8,815 bases of DNA. It comes from Dysgonamonadaceae bacterium (GTDB lineage: Bacteria > Bacteroidota > Bacteroidia > Bacteroidales > Azobacteroidaceae). Made by a program: the position numbers and the translations under genes. The stretch is from NCBI GenBank assembly GCA_031261015.1, contig JAISKG010000120.1, forward strand, positions 1-8,815. Direction: 5' to 3'. The notes beneath the pieces are model-generated. The model was given only the letters and a program-made list of their open reading frames with translations, had not been told where the DNA came from and searched no databases. This document shows, piece by piece, positions 1 through 6,784 of the stretch; position 1 is the stretch's first letter; every line of letters starts with the position of its first letter.

Positions 1-89
1 AGACTCCCGAAGCTTACGCCGAATATGCCGAGATTCTCAGTCGAATGATTGAGCAAGGGAAAATCAGGCAGTATTGTAAGAAGTGGTGA
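1..89 (+). CDS. C-terminal end of an unrecognised protein (5' end outside window)
   Basis: An open frame enters at the left edge (codons in register with position 3) and ends at TGA 87-89, giving 28 residues ending in IRQYCKKW. The peptide is charged and probably helical (EAYAEYAEILSRMIEQ). No motif assigns it to a family. The next ATG lies 5 nt after this stop, so the two frames may be co-transcribed. It is probably the true end of an upstream gene, but too little is visible to name it. Confidence 0.5.
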   Translation, partial: TPEAYAEYAEILSRMIEQGKIRQYCKKW

Positions 90-94
90 TAATT

Positions 95-214
95 ATGAAA
101 ATAACAACCAATACCGTAGTTGTAGAATCTGGCGGCGATTTGATTTTCACTGCTCCCAGTATCGAACTTGGTGCAGGTTTTGAAGGATTTGATAGACGAA
201 ATGTATTTCGATAG
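95..214 (+). CDS. 39-residue ORF resembling the tail of a Bacteroidota surface protein
   Basis: ATG at 95, TAG at 212-214. The peptide reads roughly 'VVVESGGDLIFTAPSIELGAGFEGF' in its middle (residues 8-32). This pattern (V-E-x-G-G-x-L, then S-I-x-L-x-x-G-F-x) resembles the short beta-stack seen near the C-termini of many Bacteroidota secreted proteins, where phrases like 'I-x-L-x-P-G-F' are typical. There is no signal peptide, so it is either a detached fragment of a larger protein or a small standalone protein. It ends 11 nt before the convergent CotH-family gene. The family link is by eye and tentative. Confidence 0.35.
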   Translation: MKITTNTVVVESGGDLIFTAPSIELGAGFEGFDRRNVFR

Positions 215-225
215 TTTCCCGCCCC

Positions 226-1668
226 CTACTTCGGCAAATTCTCCCCCCTCACCCTAAAGAAATTATTATTCCTCTCCAACAACCGGTACTCGCCGCGATT
301 GCCCCACCCCGCCGGCCGGTCCTCCAAATACATATCCTCACCGGTATCGTTGGAAATGAAATTACGAATCCGGTTCTGCCATTGCTGGATGCGCGCGATA
401 CTTTTATCAACGTAAAAATAGTCGTTTTTACTGTCGGCAAGTTCTTGCAAATAAGAAATATACATCGTTCGATATTCGGGAATCTCCAATAGTTTTTTGA
501 TCAAAGGATGTTGATCATTTCCCCAGCGAAGCACATCCTGCCTGCCCGCATCGTCCATCAACAACGAAGTGCCGAGCGTGTTATCATAATCGTAAGGGAT
601 GAAATAAAATTTTCCCTGCGGATCGAAATAGAAGTAAAAATTATTTTTATTGTTCCAATAATCGTCCCACATTCCACAAATTACATTCACAGCGTAGGTT
701 TTCAGAAGCAGTGGAACATCGGTCGCTTGACCGATCCACGTTTTAAAATCATCGCCTTTTTTATTTTTCAGATTGGTGATGAAAGCGGCTAATTCGGTTT
801 TGGCCGCTTCGAGTTGCTTCTCGTTGGTTTTCAAGTCGTAAACCGGCTTGTAAGTGTAGGTTAACGTGACGTCTTCGATGCCCATCAAATTTTTATCCGC
901 GTAAGCCAGATCGGCTCCGTAATTGGCCTTCCACAGATTGCCTTCGGCGGAGGAATAAAATCCGTTCCGGTTTTTAAGATATTCTTTATCAATGGGTTCT
1001 AATAATTCATAGACACCGTAATAAATTGTTTGCGGGTCTTCCTTGATTTTGATATACAAACGGCAATAACTCGAGCGCGGCGCCGTCCACACGCCGAAAC
1101 GCTTGAATAAATCGTAGCAATAGACCTCGCGCACATAACAAGCATCGTCTTTGAACCACTTCAAATTGAGTTTCTCCGCGCCGGCCAAAGTCTGTCCTTT
1201 GACAAATTTCTTGAAATTGAGCGCAAAATGAACGTGATGCCATTCGGGGTGATCAGCGTTGTGCATTTGTTCCCAGTCGCCTTCGGGACGCCTTCGGCTG
1301 GTATTTCCGCGTAAGCGAATGCCGATATCGGACAAATTGTAAGTGTCGGCGCCTTTGACAAACGTGATATTCCCTTTGATATTTTCTTCATTCATCGGGT
1401 TTTGATCGAAATATGCCAGAAGCAAATTCCATTCTTCCGTTGGAATTTCGAGCGTCAGCGACGGCAAAGCCTCAATATCGTATAAGTATTTGAGAATGCT
1501 TGATTCCGGTTGCGGCGGCTTGATTTCCGGAATCGTATCTTCCGGTACTTGAGGCTCTTCAACATCCGGCGGATTTGGAACAACCGGCGAATCTTCGTTA
1601 CACGCGACGGTTCCGAAAAAGAAACCGGCGCATACAACGAATGAAAAAAGAAAATGTCTTAAATACAT
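226..1668 (-). CDS. CotH-kinase-family lipoprotein, probably surface exposed
   Basis: The protein has 480 residues from the ATG at 1668. A TTG three codons upstream (1677) is also in frame, but ATG fits Bacteroidota practice and leaves 10 nt after the preceding stop. Residues 1-22 form a hydrophobic signal peptide ending VA before Cys23, a lipobox with an atypical Thr at -3. The residues after the cysteine, N-E-D, match the acidic surface-export patch of Bacteroidota lipoproteins. A Pro/Glu-rich linker (about 28-57) leads to a CotH domain (about 60-470) with GIRLRGNTS (116-124), YYGVYELLEPID (216-227) and IPYDYDNTLG (357-366). In CotH kinases the Asp-x-Asp of the last motif (D360, D362) binds metal and ATP. 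CotH proteins of spore formers phosphorylate coat proteins; the target here is unknown. It is the last gene of the operon, after the GH3 enzyme. Confidence 0.9.
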   Translation of the reverse strand: MYLRHFLFSFVVCAGFFFGTVACNEDSPVVPNPPDVEEPQVPEDTIPEIKPPQPESSILKYLYDIEALPSLTLEIPTEEWNLLLAYFDQNPMNEENIKGNITFVKGADTYNLSDIGIRLRGNTSRRRPEGDWEQMHNADHPEWHHVHFALNFKKFVKGQTLAGAEKLNLKWFKDDACYVREVYCYDLFKRFGVWTAPRSSYCRLYIKIKEDPQTIYYGVYELLEPIDKEYLKNRNGFYSSAEGNLWKANYGADLAYADKNLMGIEDVTLTYTYKPVYDLKTNEKQLEAAKTELAAFITNLKNKKGDDFKTWIGQATDVPLLLKTYAVNVICGMWDDYWNNKNNFYFYFDPQGKFYFIPYDYDNTLGTSLLMDDAGRQDVLRWGNDQHPLIKKLLEIPEYRTMYISYLQELADSKNDYFYVDKSIARIQQWQNRIRNFISNDTGEDMYLEDRPAGWGNRGEYRLLERNNNFFRVRGENLPK

Positions 1669-1678
1669 GCGTTTCAAA

Positions 1679-4600
1679 TTATTTCTTAATTAACTTGCCG
1701 ACAACGGATTGTTTATCTCCCGTCGCCCGCAGTAAGTAAACTCCCGGTGAATAGGCCGACAAATCCAAAAACGTTGTTCCCGTTCCGACCTCTTGCTCCA
1801 GCAATACGCGTCCCTTTAAATCAATCACCGATACTTTTTGAATCCCTACCGGAACATTCAGCTGGAAAAGACCGGAAGACGGATTGGGAAAAATCACGAT
1901 TTGTTCCGTTGAACGATCCATTGAAAGTGCAGTTCCTTTAATCGTAAAATGATAAATAGCAGATGATTGCGTAGTCAGTTGCGCACCGTTGACCGCCTTC
2001 ACGTACCACGTATGCGCGCCGGCGTCCGACACGTTGATCGTTGCATTCGTTGTCGTTGGCGTAGCCCGCAATACATCATCAATAAATAATTGATAACCGG
2101 CGATCGACGATTCGGGATCGGTACTTGCCGTCCAAGTGAAATTGACCGACGTGCTTTCCAATTGGCTGTTATCAGCCGGAGAAACGAGATTGAAAGCAGT
2201 GGGCGGCGTATTGTCTTCCACGCCAAATCCTTGAATGCCAAATCCATATTGGAACAAAGGATTCCCGAAAATCGGCGGAACAGCCTCGCCCCGTTCGATG
2301 TATCCACGGATTTGCTCGCGCTCGTAAGCAGCTGCTCCGATGTCGTAAGGCAAATCCCATTTTTCGATCTGATTATTTGTGTTATCCGTACCGACTTGAT
2401 CTTGCGAAAGCGGGATTTGGAACGGTAGTTTTCCCATCGGGGCGAAATCGCCGAAAATACATTCTGCCGTCGCTTGGCCGATTCCGTTACCGCCGCGATA
2501 CACAGCGATTACCGCATCCGACGCTTCAATGACCGGCGTCAGCACGTATGGACGAGGCAAAATCACTACCGTAATCACTTTCGCGCCGCGCGCTTTGAAA
2601 TTCTGAATGATATTCAATTGTTCTACAGGAATATTCGGATTCTTATCGTCCCATTCAGTCCCGTGCGTATAACTTTTTTCGCCGATCACTACGACAGCCA
2701 CTTTCGGATTCGTGCTATTATCGGCAAAAACATTGATGCCGTTTTGTCCGGCGCGATCCTGCAAAGCTTTCAAATAGGTTTTCGCTTGCGGATTTTCGTA
2801 ATAAACCGATTGCCAGATCACATTCGGATCTTCGGTCGGTCCGGCCCAGTTGGCTCGCAGCCCGGCCACTACCAATTCGTCGCCGGCATTCAAGCGCAAA
2901 GGCAAAACGTTATTGTTTTTCAACAGAGTAACCGATTTGCGAGCGGCATTTAATACGATGCCGTGATGCTGTGAGTTCGTCCACGAGCATGTCGGATCGC
3001 TATACGGATTTTCAAACATTCCCAAGCGGATTTTCGTTTCCAACACGCGGCGGGCAGCTTCGTTGATCCGGTCGACTCCCACGGCGGCCACTAATTGCTG
3101 CAAATCGGTGGGTGCAGAAGGCGCGCCGCCCAAGACGTCAATTCCCGCTCCGATGCTGTTGATGGATTGTTCGGTAGTCGCCGCCAACCAGTCGGTCACG
3201 ATAAAACCGTTGAAATTGATTTTGTTACGCAAATAATCGAGGATCAATTTGCTGGTATTCGAGCCTTCGCCCGACGGATCCAAATAAGGAGAAGAACTGT
3301 AGCCCGGCATCACCGAAGCTGCATTGGCATCGATCGTTGCGTACCACGGACGCAGATGATATTGAATCGTCACTGCATCGTATTGCGTGGGGCCTTCGCC
3401 GCCTGCTCCTTGTCCCGGCCAGTGTTTCACCGTTACCATCATCGAGTGGGGATTGATTTCGGGACCGCCTTGCATGCCGCAAACCAGCGCGCGAACCATG
3501 GCCGCCACTTCGTCGGCATTCTCGCCGCCGCCTTCCTGAATACGCGGGTAAAGAACTTTCGTACTCACTTCGGCCAAGGGCGCCAAAGTTCCCGTGAAAC
3601 CAAAGGCTTTATGTTCCACTCGTTGCAAATTTCCGACTTGGTAAACCAAATCCATGTCGCGTGTGGCCGCCATGCCCAATTGCGTGGGGAAAATAGTTTT
3701 CCAGCCGTGCATTTTATCGCCCAAAAACGCGACCGGAATACCGAAAGGCGTTTTTGCAGCGGCATATTGCACCTCGCGCATGCCGTTTTCGGTTCCGTAA
3801 GAGAAGGCAAAACCGTCTTTATTCGGAGCTTGATCGCCTCCATAATATAATTGCTGGAATTTGTCTTCCATCGAAAGGCGGTTCATCAGGTCGGCCACGC
3901 GTTCTTCGGGAGTTAATTTCCAGTTTTCAAACGGTTCGATCGTTCCGTTTTTGTTCATATCACGGCAACCGTTTACAATATTAACTCCATCGTTTTCGGT
4001 TTCCAACACCGGGATATAGAGGCCGAATTGCCGTTTTTCGGAGAATTTCGTTCCCTGTGGCGTAGTGGCGATCACATACCATTTATAAGTCCAGCGATCG
4101 ACTAATTCGGTTTGCATTTTGTAAGAATTGATTGTCGATTCGCCAACTTTGGTATAGCGATCCAGCAAATTGCCGGAGGCATGCCAATTGTAATCGCTGC
4201 GCGAAATATTCACATAAATTTCGTATTTCGTGGCTTCCGGACAGGCGTTCCACGTCAGCGTAGGCGTGCGGGAATCCGTCACCATGCCTTTGTTGGCGGG
4301 ATAAATCAGCGTAAAATCAATTTGTTCGGGCGGCAAGACCGAAACCGTTACTTCGCCGCTTCCATATAAATTGTCATTATCGACAACGGTTAATTTAAAT
4401 TTGTATTCACCGAGAATCAGATTACTTGCGGTCGTAGTTGCTTGATTGGGAGTAACTAACACGGCAGTATTCGGCCCCGCGGTTTGTTCCCACGAATAGC
4501 CTTGAATCGTGCCGTCGCGATCCAGGCTGCGCGACCCATCCAAAGTCACGCTATTTGCCGGAGCATAAATGGTTATATCTTTTCCGGCATCGGCGATCGG

Positions 4601-5383
4601 CGGCTGCGGGCCACCGCCTTCGCGCGGCGTTAATTCCACATGAATCACCATGTTGTTGTAAATCGTGGTGTTGAACGGGATTCCGTGAATTTTTTCCGTT
4701 GTCCCTTCTTTGTAAGTCCAGAAATCAATATCGAAATTTCCGCGAAAATCCAGCAAATCAATACGGATCGGCGAACCCAGATTGTAATTCAGATTGACAG
4801 TCGTTCCGCCGTTGTTATTTTGGATAATAACTTCATTTGTACCGGTATTATCGGCCGGAGTCAGGCGCACTTTCAGATATTGCACGTAGGGAACATCCAA
4901 TTGAATGTTCACCGGCGTCAATTGCTCGGCGCCGTAAACGCGCAATTCCCAGAAAGAGGCGCCGTAACCCGTATTCCGCTGAATAGAAACCAAACGCAGG
5001 TAACGGCCTTTCGCGCCGATGTTGGTAAGAACCGTTTCTTTACCGCCGGGACTGTTTGTAACATGCGCAATTTCAACCGGATTGGTAAAATTCAGGTCAT
5101 TGGAAACTTCAATCCTGTACTCTTTGGAATAAGCGGTTTCCCAATCAATTTCCACCCGGAAAATATGGTATTCTTTGCCTAAATCGACAGCCCACCATTC
5201 GCCTTCATAATGCTGGCTGCCCCAGCGGGTTTCTGCATTCCCGTCGTTACCGTAGTAAGCCAGCGTTCCGCCGTTTTCTTCGGAAGATGCCCAAGCCGTT
5301 TTTCCCTGACTGATAAGTGTTTGTGAAAAACCGTAAGAGATGAAACTCAATAAAAAAAGAAGGGTAAAAAAGTGTTTTTTCAT
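1679..5383 (-). CDS. multidomain secreted GH3 glycosidase with discoidin, PKD and Fn3 modules and T9SS tail
   Basis: The protein has 1234 residues. Domains in order: signal peptide (1-20, cleavage before Gln21); F5/8 type C discoidin (about 25-151); an unassigned beta-rich segment (about 155-256); PKD (261-350); Fn3-like (355-457); a DxNxNG calcium-like loop (475-480); GH3 barrel (about 485-790); GH3 C-terminal sandwich (about 808-1054); Fn3-like (1059-1150); T9SS type A sorting tail (about 1160-1234) ending LIKK. In the barrel, GDKMHG (555-560) and KH (653-654) are typical substrate-site residues, and D731 in GFIVTDW is the expected nucleophile. At the usual acid/base position of plant-type GH3 (after Tyr-Thr) there is His907, with E910 nearby. 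The usual GH3 C-terminal Fn3 domain seems replaced by a generic Fn3. Probably a secreted or surface-anchored beta-glycosidase; the substrate cannot be told. It lies 34 nt after the reductase and 10 nt before the CotH gene. Confidence 0.93.
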   Translation of the reverse strand: MKKHFFTLLFLLSFISYGFSQTLISQGKTAWASSEENGGTLAYYGNDGNAETRWGSQHYEGEWWAVDLGKEYHIFRVEIDWETAYSKEYRIEVSNDLNFTNPVEIAHVTNSPGGKETVLTNIGAKGRYLRLVSIQRNTGYGASFWELRVYGAEQLTPVNIQLDVPYVQYLKVRLTPADNTGTNEVIIQNNNGGTTVNLNYNLGSPIRIDLLDFRGNFDIDFWTYKEGTTEKIHGIPFNTTIYNNMVIHVELTPREGGGPQPPIADAGKDITIYAPANSVTLDGSRSLDRDGTIQGYSWEQTAGPNTAVLVTPNQATTTASNLILGEYKFKLTVVDNDNLYGSGEVTVSVLPPEQIDFTLIYPANKGMVTDSRTPTLTWNACPEATKYEIYVNISRSDYNWHASGNLLDRYTKVGESTINSYKMQTELVDRWTYKWYVIATTPQGTKFSEKRQFGLYIPVLETENDGVNIVNGCRDMNKNGTIEPFENWKLTPEERVADLMNRLSMEDKFQQLYYGGDQAPNKDGFAFSYGTENGMREVQYAAAKTPFGIPVAFLGDKMHGWKTIFPTQLGMAATRDMDLVYQVGNLQRVEHKAFGFTGTLAPLAEVSTKVLYPRIQEGGGENADEVAAMVRALVCGMQGGPEINPHSMMVTVKHWPGQGAGGEGPTQYDAVTIQYHLRPWYATIDANAASVMPGYSSSPYLDPSGEGSNTSKLILDYLRNKINFNGFIVTDWLAATTEQSINSIGAGIDVLGGAPSAPTDLQQLVAAVGVDRINEAARRVLETKIRLGMFENPYSDPTCSWTNSQHHGIVLNAARKSVTLLKNNNVLPLRLNAGDELVVAGLRANWAGPTEDPNVIWQSVYYENPQAKTYLKALQDRAGQNGINVFADNSTNPKVAVVVIGEKSYTHGTEWDDKNPNIPVEQLNIIQNFKARGAKVITVVILPRPYVLTPVIEASDAVIAVYRGGNGIGQATAECIFGDFAPMGKLPFQIPLSQDQVGTDNTNNQIEKWDLPYDIGAAAYEREQIRGYIERGEAVPPIFGNPLFQYGFGIQGFGVEDNTPPTAFNLVSPADNSQLESTSVNFTWTASTDPESSIAGYQLFIDDVLRATPTTTNATINVSDAGAHTWYVKAVNGAQLTTQSSAIYHFTIKGTALSMDRSTEQIVIFPNPSSGLFQLNVPVGIQKVSVIDLKGRVLLEQEVGTGTTFLDLSAYSPGVYLLRATGDKQSVVGKLIKK

Positions 5384-5417
5384 ATCTTATTGAATTAAGA
5401 TTAACTATGACACCACT

Positions 5418-5951
5418 TCAAGCGGAAATCCATTGCTCAAAAGCTTGCAAATATTTCTGTAAAAATCCGATAGATCCTGCTACAACGCCTTGTTCGTCCA
5501 TCGAAGCGCCATCGAAATAAAATTCAGGCTGGTTCATCAGGTTCATGTCTAAAAAGCAGCACACATTCTTTAAATGCTGCTGCGCACCGAAAGTCCCGAT
5601 TTTTCCAATTGATGCACCCATCATTCCCACCGGCTTGCGTTTCCACAAATTTTGTCCGGGCGGGCGGCTGCACCAGTCGATCGCATTCTTCAACACGCCG
5701 GGAAACGAACGGTTGTATTCGGGCGTAATCAGCAATATGGCGTCGGCCTCCCGTACTTTTTGCTGAAAATCAACGACCACGCCGGGCGGCGTATTTTCAA
5801 TATCCTGCGAATAAAAAGGTAAACCGGCGATCTCAAAAGTTTGGAAAATCAATTGCGTAGGATTGTGCTTGACGATTTCCTGATACAAACGTTTATTTAA
5901 GGAGTGGCTGCTGATTCCTCCCACTAAAGTGAGTACATTGAGATTTTTCAT
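5418..5951 (-). CDS. NAD(P)H-dependent FMN reductase (flavodoxin fold)
   Basis: The protein has 177 residues, close to the usual 175-190 of the family, with ATG at 5951 and no signal peptide, so it is cytoplasmic. It begins with a beta strand (NVLTLVGG) and a phosphate-loop version, GGISSHSLNKRL (11-22), in place of the commoner GSxRxxS. The diagnostic motif PEYNRSFPGVLKNAIDW is at 77-93, and GASIGKIGTFGAQQHL (112-127) is the usual third flavin/dimer region. Members reduce FMN, quinones, chromate or azo dyes with NAD(P)H; the actual substrate here is unknown. It is the first gene of the minus-strand operon. Its start lies 13 nt after the U-tract of a possible structured leader, which could regulate it. 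Its link to the secreted GH3 and CotH proteins is not obvious. Confidence 0.92.
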   Translation of the reverse strand: MKNLNVLTLVGGISSHSLNKRLYQEIVKHNPTQLIFQTFEIAGLPFYSQDIENTPPGVVVDFQQKVREADAILLITPEYNRSFPGVLKNAIDWCSRPPGQNLWKRKPVGMMGASIGKIGTFGAQQHLKNVCCFLDMNLMNQPEFYFDGASMDEQGVVAGSIGFLQKYLQAFEQWISA

Positions 5952-5964
5952 GGCTAATTAAAAT

Positions 5965-6146
5965 AAAAAAGCCGCATTGTGGATATGATAAAACTCCGAT
6001 AAACAGGATTTGAGTGCCTTGCTGTGTTTGTAATCCGCCGTACAAAAATGTAACCCGAAGGTTGCGGCCCGCCATTCCCAACAATAGCTTGTCTCGGAAT
6101 TATTATTCTTTTGATGAGTTTTCCAATCGACAAATGCGGCTTGTTG
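5965..6146 (-). ncRNA. putative structured leader or small RNA upstream of the FMN reductase
   Basis: No convincing gene lies here. The likely transcript starts near 6146, just after the promoter -7 box, and runs to about 5965. Its ends can pair: 6142-6133 with 5978-5969 (10 bp, core AGCCGCAT with ATGCGGCT), directly followed by six U residues (5970-5965). Further in, AAAACUC (6122-6116) pairs with GAGUUUU (5996-5990). Near the apex are an AACC-UUCG-GGUU hairpin with an extra-stable cUUCGg loop (6063-6052), a UACA-UUUU-UGUA hairpin (6052-6041, sharing one base), and a flanking GCCG/CGGC pair. It could be an attenuator or riboswitch-like leader, or an independent RNA such as a 6S-type RNA with paired ends; I cannot identify the class. 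Confidence 0.45.
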
Positions 6147-6152
6147 TTATTG

Positions 6153-6184
6153 CAAAAGTAAGTATTTCGGATGAAAATTCCAAA
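6153..6184 (-). promoter_or_regulatory. Bacteroidota-type promoter for the reductase-GH3-CotH operon
   Basis: On the minus strand, TTTG (6184-6181) and TACTTTTG (6160-6153) are separated by exactly 20 nt. This matches the Bacteroidota -33/-7 consensus TTTG-N19-21-TAnnTTTG perfectly. The start site would be near 6146, giving a 5' leader of about 195 nt before the reductase ATG. I found no other match on this strand before the gene. Confidence 0.65.
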
Positions 6185-6200
6185 CATCTCACGAAATTAT

Positions 6201-6232
6201 TTTGCAAACTCCAAATATTCTCCCTACCTTTG
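6201..6232 (+). promoter_or_regulatory. Bacteroidota-type promoter, plus strand
   Basis: TTTG (6201-6204) and TACCTTTG (6225-6232) with a 20-nt spacer match the -33/-7 consensus exactly. The start site should lie near 6239-6241. This leaves an A-rich leader of about 27 nt before the ATG at 6267, typical of Bacteroidota. It faces away from the minus promoter, with 16 bp between the two -33 boxes. Confidence 0.65.
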
Positions 6233-6266
6233 CAACCTAATAGGCAAAAAACTAAAACAAAACAGG

Positions 6267-6389
<123 letters not shown>

Positions 6390-6402
6390 CCAATTTTTAC
6401 AA

Positions 6403-6429
6403 TTCGCGTTACGCGCGCGCGTACGCGAA
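6403..6429. repeat. CG-rich palindrome with alternating purine-pyrimidine core
   Basis: TTCGCGT (6403-6409) pairs with ACGCGAA (6423-6429). Between them, after one unpaired T, is the self-complementary 12-mer ACGCGCGCGCGT. Positions 6410-6427 alternate pyrimidine and purine without a break, a sequence type prone to Z-DNA. In RNA it would form a strong hairpin with a one-base bulge. It lies between the AG tract and the terminator. Confidence 0.9.
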
Positions 6430-6459
6430 CATAAAGGATTCCTATTTAAAGAGAGATGC

Positions 6460-6496
6460 AGGCTTACTCCAAAATTATTTGGAGCAGGCCTTTTTT
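6460..6496 (+). terminator. intrinsic terminator after the leader ORF
   Basis: AGGC (6460-6463) pairs with GCCT (6488-6491) and CTCCAAA (6467-6473) with TTTGGAG (6478-6484), with an ATTA loop and a 3x3 internal loop. The stem runs straight into a T-tract (6491-6496). It would end the transcript from the 6225 promoter at about 255 nt, unless the stem is disrupted, for example by ribosomes. Confidence 0.7.
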
Positions 6497-6523
6497 GCGT
6501 TGCGGGGTTTTGCCATGCAACGC

Positions 6524-6551
6524 GTAGAAACGTTGTGCGCAACGTTTCTAC
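6524..6551. repeat. 12-bp perfect palindrome, GTAGAAACGTTG arms
   Basis: GTAGAAACGTTG (6524-6535) and CAACGTTTCTAC (6540-6551) pair perfectly around a TGCG loop. It is directly next to the 7-bp hairpin at 6497-6523, with no gap. Confidence 0.9.
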
Positions 6552-6583
6552 AATGGCCGTACCCTGTTTCATCATCCTGCGTA

Positions 6584-6617
6584 GTTGTAGGGGCGAAAAA
6601 TTTTTCATCTCTGCAAC
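6584..6617. repeat. 17-bp near-perfect inverted repeat
   Basis: Positions 6584-6600 pair with 6601-6617 with no unpaired loop bases. There is one mismatch (C6594/A6607) and three G-T wobbles, with a GAAAAA/TTTTTC centre. Its last four bases (CAAC) are also the first four of the hairpin at 6614-6630, so the two can form only alternatively or partially. The wobbles suggest selection for RNA pairing, or decay of an older perfect copy. Confidence 0.8.
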
Positions 6618-6640
6618 GCCGGAGGCGTTGTATATTGATA

Positions 6641-6673
6641 ACCCCGTGCAAGCCGTCAGGCGCAGCTCGGGGT
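6641..6673. repeat. palindromic element, copy A
   Basis: ACCCCG (6641-6646) pairs with CGGGGT (6668-6673). The arms CCCCGTGCAAGC (6642-6653) and GCGCAGCTCGGGG (6660-6672) reappear as reverse complements at 6757-6784 with 24 of 25 arm bases identical. This marks a defined repeat unit present twice in opposite orientation. Confidence 0.8.
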
Positions 6674-6756
6674 ACACAGACACCACACATCATCCGGAAC
6701 TCCGTAGGAGTTCAACCCCCTACGGGGTTGACGGTGGGGATTATAGCTTCTTTTAC

Positions 6757-6784
6757 CCCCGCGCTGCGCTCCGCTTGCACGGGG
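6757..6784. repeat. palindromic element, copy B (inverted relative to copy A)
   Basis: CCCCGCGCTGCGC (6757-6769) and GCTTGCACGGGG (6773-6784) are the reverse complements of the two arms of copy A, with one arm difference and a 3-nt rather than 6-nt spacer. CCCCG/CGGGG closes its own hairpin. Confidence 0.8.

Noticed and set aside
197..210. CGAAAT/ATTTCG hairpin between convergent genes as a two-way terminator
   Set aside because: Five or six A-T-rich base pairs, inside the short ORF, with no T-tract on either side. Too weak to call.
1669..1677. TTG start for the CotH-family gene, three codons upstream of the ATG
   Set aside because: The ATG at 1668 gives a complete signal peptide and better spacing from the GH3 stop. 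TTG starts are uncommon in Bacteroidota.
3095..3850. 251-codon plus-strand ORF antisense to the GH3 gene
   Set aside because: It lies wholly within the GH3 coding region, whose domains are clear, and its Arg/His-rich translation is typical of an antisense shadow.
4640..5182. 180-codon plus-strand ORF antisense to the discoidin/PKD part of the GH3 gene
   Set aside because: Shadow frame with no recognisable motif and no promoter.
5965..6146. Naming the leader as a 6S RNA or a known flavin riboswitch
   Set aside because: The paired ends fit a 6S-like rod, but I cannot recognise the conserved bubble, and no FMN-riboswitch core is visible. It is left as an unclassified structured RNA.
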